From assembly GCF_017305915.1 (NCBI RefSeq), contig NZ_JAFKJN010000014.1, forward strand, positions 124,001 to 188,000: a stretch of 64,000 bases of DNA. Reading direction: 5' to 3'. The translations under genes and the position numbers were made by a program. Positions 57,806-64,000 of this stretch are shown here, piece after piece. The notes under the pieces are model-generated. The model worked only from the letters and a program-made list of their open reading frames with translations, was not told the DNA's origin and made no database searches. The stretch's first letter is position 1. Each line of letters begins with the position of its first letter. The stretch is from Reyranella sp. Its GTDB lineage: Bacteria; Pseudomonadota; Alphaproteobacteria; Reyranellales; Reyranellaceae.

Positions 57806-59643
57806 TGCACGACGTGGCGGATCTGGAAGCCGCCCAACAGATCGGCGCAGCGCTTCACCACGGCATCGCGCGCGCCGCCGTCGATCCGCACAACGGCCAG
57901 CGTGCCGTGCGTGGCATCGTTGCGCACGATCACCTCGGCGCTCACGCCTTCGGCCTTGAGCGGCGCCAGCGCTGCCTCGAAGGCGCGTTGCGCTGCATCG
58001 AGCCGCAGCGCCGGCTTGAAGATCTTGCCGACGCCGGTGAGCGGCATCTGGGGAATCGGCACCACCTGCACCGGCACGGCGGCACGCTCGGCGATCTCCT
58101 GGCGGCAGAATTCGCGCAGCGCGTCGGGCGTCGCCTCGGCGCCGGGGCGGAGCTGCACGAAGGCCATCGGCAGCTCGCCGGCATGGAGGTCGGGCAAGCC
58201 GACGGCCGCCGCGGTCTCGACCGCCGGGTGACGCACCAGCGCCTCCTCGATCACGATCGGGTCGATGTTGTGGCCGCCGCGGATGATCAGGTCCTTCGAG
58301 CGCCCGGTCAGCCAGAGATAGCCGTCGTCATCGAGCCGGCCGAGATCGCCGCTGTCGAGCCAGCCGTCGGCCAGCATCGCGCCCGTGTCGTGGCGCTTGT
58401 CGAGATAGCCCGGCGTCACCTGCGGGCCGCGCATCAGCACATGGCCGATGGTGCCGGGCGCGCTGTCGCTGCGGATCGTGCCGTCGGGCGCGACGTCGGC
58501 GATGCGCACCTCGAGGTAGGGCAGGCGCAGGCCGACCGAGCCTGGCCGGCGTTCGCCGTGCATCGGGTTCATGGTCGAGTAGCAGTGCACCTCGGTCATG
58601 CCGTAGCCCTCGACCACAGGCACGCCGAGCTCGCCCTCGATGCGGCGGATCAGCTCGACCGGCACGGTCGAGCCGCCGGAGAGGAAGACCTCGAGCGACG
58701 AGAGGTCGTGACCCTCGCGCGAGACGTTCATCACCGCCGCCAGCGAGGTCGGCACGGCGCCTGCGATCGCCACCCGGTTGCGCTCGATGATGCCCCACCA
58801 GTTGCGCACGACGTTGGGATTGCGCGCCCCGAGCGGCGTCGGCAGCAGCACCGTCCAGCCGCTGCCCAGCGGCGCCAGGCCGCCGGCGATCGATCCGCCG
58901 ACATGGAACTGCGGCAGCGGGTTGATCATCACCGTGCCCGGCCCGAGATCGAAGATCAGCGTGTTGGTCCAGGCGGCCAGCGCCAGCGCGCCGTGGGTAT
59001 GGCGCGCGAGCTTCGGCAGTCCCGTCGTGCCGCCGGTATGGAACAGCGCGGCGACCGTGTCGCGCTCGAGCGGCTTGGGCGACAGCAGCTTGTCGCTGGG
59101 CTGGCGGTCGAGCGCGGCCTCGAAGTCGACGACGCCAGGAATTGTGCCCGTACCGCCGACACGGAAGACTTTGAGGCCGGGCATCGCCGCGCGGATCTCC
59201 TCGACCTTCGGCCAGATGTCGGGGAAGAGCGACGGATCGGCGGCGATCAGGGCCTTGGCGCCGGCCTCCGTCATGATGCCGGCGATCTGCGAGGCATTGA
59301 GGAAGTAGTTCACCGGATTGGCGACCGCCGCGATCTCCGCGCCCCACAGGGCGAAGAAGGTCTCCGGCACGCCGGGCATCAGGATGGTGACCGTGTCGTT
59401 CGGGCCGATGCCCGAGGACTGCAGCAGGTTGGCGGTCTGGATGACCCGCCGCAGCGTCTCGGCGTAAGTGACATCGCGCGCCGGGTCGCCGGGCGTGGTG
59501 CCGGAGAGGAAGCGGAACGCCACACGGTCGGCGTAAGCGGTGCCGCTCGCCTCCAGCAGCTCGCGCACGTTCGTGTGCCGGATGCGCTCGGTTGCCGGCT
59601 GCTTTTCCAGTTCGACGATGTCGGCGTGCGTCCTGATCTTCAT
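57802..59643 (-). CDS. Acyl-CoA synthetase (AMP-binding)
   Basis: A 613-aa ligase. The phosphate loop is ALFHTGGTTGLPKLARHTHG, with His in place of the usual Tyr or Tyr-Thr. Core: VVEGYGMTEVHCYSTMNP, LDSGDLGRLDDDGYLWLTGR and IIRGGHNIDPIVIEEAL, with Lys in PLTGVGKIFKPALR. About 70 residues beyond the normal C-domain (EVIVRNDATHGTLAVVRIDG) form an extra alpha/beta tail. The sequence resembles the PRK07529-type acyl-CoA synthetases. Substrate unknown. Monocistronic except for the coupled NUDIX gene. Confidence 0.9.
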   Translation of the reverse strand: MKIRTHADIVELEKQPATERIRHTNVRELLEASGTAYADRVAFRFLSGTTPGDPARDVTYAETLRRVIQTANLLQSSGIGPNDTVTILMPGVPETFFALWGAEIAAVANPVNYFLNASQIAGIMTEAGAKALIAADPSLFPDIWPKVEEIRAAMPGLKVFRVGGTGTIPGVVDFEAALDRQPSDKLLSPKPLERDTVAALFHTGGTTGLPKLARHTHGALALAAWTNTLIFDLGPGTVMINPLPQFHVGGSIAGGLAPLGSGWTVLLPTPLGARNPNVVRNWWGIIERNRVAIAGAVPTSLAAVMNVSREGHDLSSLEVFLSGGSTVPVELIRRIEGELGVPVVEGYGMTEVHCYSTMNPMHGERRPGSVGLRLPYLEVRIADVAPDGTIRSDSAPGTIGHVLMRGPQVTPGYLDKRHDTGAMLADGWLDSGDLGRLDDDGYLWLTGRSKDLIIRGGHNIDPIVIEEALVRHPAVETAAAVGLPDLHAGELPMAFVQLRPGAEATPDALREFCRQEIAERAAVPVQVVPIPQMPLTGVGKIFKPALRLDAAQRAFEAALAPLKAEGVSAEVIVRNDATHGTLAVVRIDGGARDAVVKRCADLLGGFQIRHVVQ

Positions 59644-59681
59644 GTGGCGAAGTTGACCAGAGAGGCGGCATGTTTAGCAAT

Positions 59682-59809
59682 CCTCCCCTTTCATATGGGG
59701 AGGTGGCGCGGTAATCCGCGACGGAGCGGTCATGAGCAGCAACACGACTGCAGCTCATGACCCCTCCGTCAGCGTAAGACGCTGACACCTCCCCATATGA
59801 ATGGGGAGG
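59682..59809. repeat. Composite palindromic element, second copy
   Basis: Bounded by CCTCCCC..ATGGGGAGG at 59682-59703 and a perfect CCTCCCCAT..ATGGGGAGG at 59788-59809. Inner hairpins are GCGG-TAAT-CCGC (left) and TCAGCG..CGCTGA (right), the reverse order of the copy at 7017-7143, around a central CATGAGC..GCTCATG palindrome. It ends 3 bases before the GH1 stop codon. Confidence 0.8.
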
Positions 59810-59812
59810 AGT

Positions 59813-61276
59813 TCAGACCACGGCGTTTCGCGCGACGACTTCGCGGTAGAACGAGGCGCTGAGCTTGGGCGTGCGCCTCTGGGTGGCATAGTCGACATGG
59901 ACCAGGCCGAAGCGCGTGGCGTAGCCGTCGGCCCATTCGAAATTGTCGAGCAGGCTCCACAGGAAGTAGCCGCGCACCGGCACGCCCTCGGCGGTCGCGC
60001 GCTGCAGTTGCGTCAGGTAGTTGCGCAGGTACATGACGCGGTCGATGTCGTAGACCACGCCGTCGGGTCCCGGCCGGTCGGCGGCCGAGGTGCCGTTCTC
60101 GGTGATGTAGATGTCCTTCACGCCCCACAGCCGCGCGGCGTGGCGCGGCGCCCAGTACAGCGATTCGGGACCGATCGTCAGCCAGTCCGACGCCATGCGC
60201 GGATAGGAGGCCGGCATCGGCACCACCGCCCAGCCGGGCTCTGCCTCGCTCGCCAGCACGTAGTGGCCGGGCGTGTAGACATTGAGGCCGACGAAGTCGA
60301 CCGGGCTCGCAATGATCTCGAGGTCGCGCGCGGTGAATTTGGGCGCGGCCGCGCCAGCCTCGGCGAGATAGGCGTCGGTGTAGCGGCCCTCCAGCATCAC
60401 CGTGAGATAGGGCGCGTTCATCTCGCGCGTCGCGGCTTCGGCGGCGCGGACATGGGCCGGCGTCTCGACCGCGGGCAGCGCGATCATCATGTTCTCGGCC
60501 GGTCCGATCTCGGTGCCGCTGCGGCCCTGCGCGCGCACCGCCTGCACGGCGAGCCCGTGCGCCAGCACCGCGTGGTGCCGCACCTGGTGGAGCGCCGCCG
60601 GCTCGAGCTTCAGGCCGGGCGCGAACACGCCGCTTTCGTAGCCGTGCTCGACGAAGGTCAGCATCTCGTTGAGGGTGAAGACGTGGCGCACCCGGTCGGT
60701 CAGCCGGCGCGCCACCTCGGCGGCGTAGTCGCCGAAGGCGAGCGCCGTGTCGCGCGCCTGCCAGCCGCCCTTGTCCTGCAGCGCCTGCGGCAGGTCCCAG
60801 TGATAGAGCGTGGCGTAGGGCTCGATGCCGGCCGCCAGCAGCTCGTCGACCAGCCGGTCGTAGAAGGCGAGGCCCTTGGGGTTGAGCGCGCCGGTGCCGT
60901 CGGGGAAGAGGCGCGGCCAGGCGATCGAGAAACGGTACGCCTTGGTGCCGAGCGCCTTCATCAGCGCCACGTCTTCCTTGTAGCGGTGATAGTGGTCGGC
61001 GCCGGCATCGCCGGTCGAGCCGTCGCGGATGCGGCCCGGCGTCTGCGAGAAGGTGTCCCAGATCGACGGCCCGCGGCCGTCCTCGCGCGCCGCGCCCTCG
61101 ACCTGGTAGGCCGACGTCGCGGTGCCCCAGCGGAAGCCGTCGGGGAAGCGCAACGCCGATGGCTGGTCCACGGCGAATGTGCGGGCAGCGAGGTCACGAC
61201 CGGACGCGAACGCACCGAGAGTCGCGAAAGAACCCGCCGCCAGCAGCGCGCGGCGGGAAAGCGCGGGCTGAGTCAC
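59813..61276 (-). CDS. Exported GH1 beta-glucosidase-like glycoside hydrolase
   Basis: A 487-aa GH1 enzyme with a Tat signal (ALSRRALLAAGSFATLGAFA). The barrel starts FPDGFRWGTATSAYQVEGAA. Acid/base Glu204 is in FTLNEM and nucleophile Glu393 in YITENGTS; the WSLLDNFEWADGY aglycone/glycone motif is complete. The residue after the acid/base Glu is Met instead of the usual Pro. A retaining beta-glycosidase acting in the periplasm is expected, which is unusual because most bacterial GH1 enzymes are cytoplasmic. No transporter or sugar regulator adjoins it. Confidence 0.92.
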   Translation of the reverse strand: MTQPALSRRALLAAGSFATLGAFASGRDLAARTFAVDQPSALRFPDGFRWGTATSAYQVEGAAREDGRGPSIWDTFSQTPGRIRDGSTGDAGADHYHRYKEDVALMKALGTKAYRFSIAWPRLFPDGTGALNPKGLAFYDRLVDELLAAGIEPYATLYHWDLPQALQDKGGWQARDTALAFGDYAAEVARRLTDRVRHVFTLNEMLTFVEHGYESGVFAPGLKLEPAALHQVRHHAVLAHGLAVQAVRAQGRSGTEIGPAENMMIALPAVETPAHVRAAEAATREMNAPYLTVMLEGRYTDAYLAEAGAAAPKFTARDLEIIASPVDFVGLNVYTPGHYVLASEAEPGWAVVPMPASYPRMASDWLTIGPESLYWAPRHAARLWGVKDIYITENGTSAADRPGPDGVVYDIDRVMYLRNYLTQLQRATAEGVPVRGYFLWSLLDNFEWADGYATRFGLVHVDYATQRRTPKLSASFYREVVARNAVV

Positions 61277-61329
61277 GCCCGGAGTTTAGCAGCCCGCGTG
61301 CCAGCGCAGACTGTGCAAACAGCCGGGAA

Positions 61330-61740
61330 CTATTGTCGCGGCGGCAGCGGATGGGCCGGGTAGAACTTGGCGATGAAGAGGATGGCGCGGATCTGGTCCT
61401 TGGACTGGTGGAAATGATTCTCTGCCGGCACCCAGTCCGGCTCCTCGGCGCGCCGGTGCTCGGCTTCGCGGAAAAGGCGATCGATGCTGAGCATGATCTC
61501 GCGGATGTCGTCGGGTAGCGGTTCAACGGAGTCGATGACGACTCTATCGTCATCGATCTCCGCGCCCGTCGTGCGGTCGAACCAGTGCACTGACTGAGTC
61601 GTCATGCGGCGGGCAAAGATGGCGTCATCCTGCACCTGAAGCGCAAGACAGGGATAGCTCGGCCCGTCTTTGAGGCCATCGCTGGCGTGGAAGATGTCGC
61701 CGACGGAGATCGCTCGAAGTGCGGCTTCGCGGTCGGTCAT
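61330..61740 (-). CDS. Hypothetical protein
   Basis: A 136-aa soluble protein (ISVGDIFHASDGLKDGPSYP, LALQVQDDAIFARRMTTQSV, REIMLSIDRLFREAEHRR). The first half looks like a small beta-barrel and the second is helical and charged. No family recognised. The ATG at 61740 overlaps the stop of the upstream 57-aa zinc-ribbon-like frame by 4 bases, suggesting a coupled pair. Confidence 0.6.
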   Translation of the reverse strand: MTDREAALRAISVGDIFHASDGLKDGPSYPCLALQVQDDAIFARRMTTQSVHWFDRTTGAEIDDDRVVIDSVEPLPDDIREIMLSIDRLFREAEHRRAEEPDWVPAENHFHQSKDQIRAILFIAKFYPAHPLPPRQ

Positions 61741-61910
61741 TCAGGTTGGAGGCACCAACGTTTCATCGCCTCAGTCTGCTCGTCACTGGGCAAGTCTTCA
61801 AATCCCAACTTCTTAACAGCGCAGTCACGGCAAAGATTTTGTCCTCCAATCGCATGTGTGGCGGTTTTGCCGTTCTTCCTCGGATGATTCACGCAGAGGC
61901 GGTCGCCCAA
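61737..61910 (-). CDS. Small zinc-ribbon-like protein, possibly frameshifted at its 5' end
   Basis: A 57-aa frame from a TTG at 61910 (AGGAAG upstream): CVNHPRKNGKTATHAIGGQN then LCRDCAVKKLGFEDLPSDEQ, with a Cys-His and a Cys-x2-Cys pair spaced like a treble-clef zinc site. Its stop overlaps the next start (ATGA). Upstream, an ATG at 62037 opens MSKYPLEWGWHHQPELEK in another frame that loses sense after about 20-40 codons, so the original gene may have been about 100 codons with a one-base shift. The rest of 61911-62236 is AT-richer DNA with no other gene seen. Confidence 0.42.
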   Translation of the reverse strand: MGDRLCVNHPRKNGKTATHAIGGQNLCRDCAVKKLGFEDLPSDEQTEAMKRWCLQPE

Positions 61911-62236
61911 GGCTGCTTCCTGGACGTCCTCTTCTTGAGGTCCCCGTCCGAGAAGCGTCTCGCGGGAAGGAAGTCGCGGAAGTCTTTTCGAGTTCGGGCT
62001 GATGGTGCCAGCCCCATTCCAGAGGGTATTTGCTCATAGAATGTATATGGAGCGGCAGTCAATTAATTCAAGGCGTTAGTCCATTATTTATTTACCATCG
62101 ATTCGTCAAAGACTGGTGCGTTTGTCGAAAACATTGTCCGGCAAATTTTGCAGGAGCGAATCCGCGGTGTTTGGCTTGCTGGCGTCGGACGGGGCGTTTG
62201 AATCGCGGCGGATACTATCGCCGGAAGGAGGAGGCA

Positions 62237-62658
62237 ATGATCCTGCGAGTGGGCGGGTGCCTGTGTGGCGCGGTGCGCTACGAATCGGGAGGCGAGCCGC
62301 AGTTCTCCCTGCAGTGTCACTGCCGCGACTGCCAGCGCCAGAGCGGCGCGCCGCACGTCGCCGCCGTGCGCGTGCCGTCGGCGGCGTTCCGCATCGTGCG
62401 CGGCACGCCGAAGCGCTACATCGCCAAGGCCGATTCCGGCAACGATATCACGCGCGTCTTCTGCGGCGACTGCGGCACGCCCCTTTATGTGCAGGTGTCG
62501 ACCCGGCCCGACATCGTCGGCGTGCGCGTCTGCACCTTCGACGATCCGGCTGGTTCAGGCCCGAAGCCAACATCTTCGCCAAGAGTGCCCAGCCGTGGGA
62601 CCACATGGATGCCACGGGGCCGAGATTCGCAACCTACCCAACGGGCAAGGCGTACTAG
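62237..62658 (+). pseudogene. GFA-family (glutathione-dependent formaldehyde-activating-like) gene with frameshift
   Basis: The ATG at 62237 follows AAGGAGGAGG. Zinc ligands of the GFA/CENP-V fold are present: Cys8 and Cys10 (GGCLCGAVRY), Cys27/29/32 (QCHCRDCQRQSG), Cys76/79 (FCGDCGTP). After CTFDDPA at about 62550 the frame turns into unrelated sequence and stops near 62674. The adjacent frame continues WFRPEANIFAKSAQPWDHMD to a stop at 62656-62658, the normal GFA ending. A one-base deletion explains it. Real mutation or assembly error; the first 100 residues hold the full metal core. Confidence 0.75.
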
Positions 62659-62818
62659 GGTTAATCCGGGGTAATTGCACTTTCTCGTCCGGCGCGTCCG
62701 GACTCGTCCGGCCTGACGGGTGGTGCCGGATTCCCGGATCCCTGAAGAAGCCCTTATGTAATCGGCATCGGACGCGTCCGTCACCGGCCGGATTCGGGCG
62801 TGGACGCCCCGGACGACC

Positions 62819-63319
62819 CTAGCGCTGGAACGTGCCGGTCAGCGTCGCCTTCTCGAGCGTGTTGAAGTGGAGCTGGAAGCCGACTATCGCGGCCGAGGTG
62901 TCAGCAGCGACCGGCAGGCTCGCTTCCTTCACGGCGAACACCGTGAAGACGTAGCGGTGCGGGCCGTGGCCCTCGGGCGGGCAGGGACCGCCATAGCCCG
63001 GCTTGCCGAAGTCGGTGCGGGTCTGCAGCGCGCCCTTGGGCAGCAGGCTCGCGGCGGGGTTGCCGGCATCGAGCTTGAGTTCGCTGACGTCGGCCGGGAT
63101 GTTCACCACCACCCAGTGCCAGAAGCCCGAGCCGGTCGGCGCGTCGGGATCGAAGCAGTGGACGGCGAAGCTCTTGGTGCCCACCGGTGCGCCCGACCAG
63201 GAAAGCGGCGGGCTCTTGTTGCCGCCGCCGCAGCCGAAGCCGTAGTCCGCCGACAGGATGTGATCCATGGCGAGGGTCCCGCCGTCCTTGAAGCTGCTGC
63301 TGCTGAGGGTGAGCGCCAT
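62819..63319 (-). CDS. YbhB/YbcL-type phosphatidylethanolamine-binding (PEBP) protein
   Basis: A 166-aa PEBP/Raf-kinase-inhibitor-like protein: FDPDAPTGSGFWHWVVVNIP is the ligand-pocket DPDAP and HWVV region, and PPEGHGPHRYVFTVFAV the GPHRY motif. No signal peptide. Bacterial members are small cytoplasmic or periplasmic proteins of unclear role. The 160-base gap before it (62659-62818) has three CGTCCGG copies 9-10 bases apart but no gene. Divergent from the Bug receptor. Confidence 0.92.
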   Translation of the reverse strand: MALTLSSSSFKDGGTLAMDHILSADYGFGCGGGNKSPPLSWSGAPVGTKSFAVHCFDPDAPTGSGFWHWVVVNIPADVSELKLDAGNPAASLLPKGALQTRTDFGKPGYGGPCPPEGHGPHRYVFTVFAVKEASLPVAADTSAAIVGFQLHFNTLEKATLTGTFQR

Positions 63320-63396
63320 CGTTTCCTCCCGAGAAAGTCGCTAGTCTGGCGGCAGTTCCGGCGTGTGTCCCGCGTATTCCCGCCACGGAGTACCTC

Positions 63397-64000
63397 ATGA
63401 CTGCCCGTAGCTTGGTTCTCGCGTTGCTCGCGTTGTTGCACGCGCCTGTCGCCGCGGCCGAGCCCTATCCCTCGCGCCCCGTCACGCTCGTCGTGCCGTT
63501 CCCGCCCGGCGGGCCGACCGATGCGCTGGGCCGGCTGGTCGGCGAGCGCATGACCCGGTCGCTCGGCCAGTCGGTGATCGTCGACAATGCCTCGGGCGCC
63601 GGCGGCACGGTCGGCACCGCCAAGGTCGCGCGCGCCGCGGCCGACGGTTACACGCTCTGCGTGGGCCAGCTCAACAGCCACGTCTTCGGCGCCGCGGTCT
63701 ACAACCCGCCGTATGATGTGCTGAACGATTTCGAGCCGATCGGCATGATCTCGATCTCCGCCCTGATGATGGTCGGCCGCGCCGATCTGCCGCCCGGCAC
63801 GCTCGCCGAGCTGGTGACCTGGATGAAGACCAGGCCCGAGCCCGCGACCTTCGCCACCGTCGGTTCGGGCAGCCCGGCGCATGTCTGGACCTTCGGCTTC
63901 GGCAACACGACCGGCGTGCGTTTCCAGCTCGTGCCCTATCGCGGCGCCGCGCCGTCCATCCAGGACATGCTGGCCGGCCGCATCGACCTCACTGCGCTCG
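63397..64000 (+). CDS. Bug/TctC-family solute receptor, N-terminal part (runs off the window)
   Basis: From the ATG at 63397 the frame is open to the edge (201 codons). Signal peptide MTARSLVLALLALLHAPVAA, then EPYPSRPVTLVVPFPPGGPT, VDNASGAGGTVGTAKVARAA and VPYRGAAPSIQDMLAG, the Bug-family blocks. Periplasmic carboxylate receptor for a TctAB-type transporter. Second Bug gene in the window, not closely similar to that at 40235. Partner genes, if any, lie beyond the edge. Confidence 0.92.
   Translation, partial: MTARSLVLALLALLHAPVAAAEPYPSRPVTLVVPFPPGGPTDALGRLVGERMTRSLGQSVIVDNASGAGGTVGTAKVARAAADGYTLCVGQLNSHVFGAAVYNPPYDVLNDFEPIGMISISALMMVGRADLPPGTLAELVTWMKTRPEPATFATVGSGSPAHVWTFGFGNTTGVRFQLVPYRGAAPSIQDMLAGRIDLTAL

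Noticed and set aside
62685..62715. Three CGTCCGG copies 9-10 bases apart as an operator or iteron array
   Set aside because: Only three short GC-rich copies with uneven spacing at a gene end; too weak to call a regulatory or replication site.

Overview
The window is GC-rich, densely packed chromosomal DNA from a free-living Gram-negative bacterium. The gene styles point to an alphaproteobacterium of the Rhodospirillales/Hyphomicrobiales kind, possibly near Reyranella: Bug-type and Liv-type solute receptors, several CoA ligases, Tat-exported enzymes, a CBA-type RND pump and a GFA-family enzyme. The taxon is inferred; there is no rRNA or other marker. I saw no tRNA, rRNA, CRISPR array, transposase or integrase gene.

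Layout. 1-7 kb (minus): the start of an amidohydrolase at the edge, then a tight run reading leftward: VOC/hydrolase fusion, nitroreductase, GT87-like membrane protein, acetyl-CoA synthetase, amidase. 7-11.6 kb: acnA with a DinB-family gene, and a divergent exported TPR protein. 12-18.7 kb (minus): an exported RHS/YD-repeat operon with a 97-aa single-YD protein, an 86-aa exported protein, a 1950-aa RHS protein with a variable-looking tail, and a 74-aa gene just behind the tail. 18.8-20.7 kb: a phage-fibre-like exported protein and an alpha/beta hydrolase. 21-29.2 kb: an RND efflux operon (adaptor, pump, outer-membrane factor) divergent from a two-component system. 29.3-36.6 kb: acyl-CoA synthetase plus a complete Liv-type ABC transporter. 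36.6-41.2 kb: a ParDE locus whose toxin is interrupted by a 119-bp palindromic element, a PaaK-like ligase with a GNAT gene, a secreted protein, a frameshifted M15 peptidase and a Bug receptor. 41.4-47.5 kb (plus): a Tat-signal isoaspartate methyltransferase-like gene, then four genes chained by 4-bp overlaps (membrane spermidine-synthase-like protein, exported hydrolase, PhnZ-like HD protein, PLP dehydratase). 47.6-55 kb (minus): an exported protein, triheme cytochrome c, peptide-type receptor, thioesterase, quinone oxidoreductase, CoA ligase and VOC protein. 55-64 kb: orphan hydantoinase B, small membrane protein, NUDIX, another CoA ligase, exported GH1 glycosidase, small hypothetical genes, a frameshifted GFA gene, a PEBP protein and the start of another Bug receptor.

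The theme is uptake and CoA activation of organic acids feeding acetyl-CoA and TCA metabolism: five adenylate-forming ligases, four solute receptors, acs and acnA. The only recognisable regulators are the two-component pair and the ParD antitoxin.

The most unusual content is the intergenic palindrome load. At least five families are present: CCTCCCCAT/ATGGGGAGG mosaics, TGTCATCC..GAGCG hairpins, GCATATTCCG elements, 17-bp inverted repeats around a 35-bp variable core, and a 29-bp CTGGGAGCG inverted repeat. One copy visibly inserted into parE with a TAGA duplication, two supply the stop codons of neighbouring genes, and several place Shine-Dalgarno-like sequence ahead of genes.
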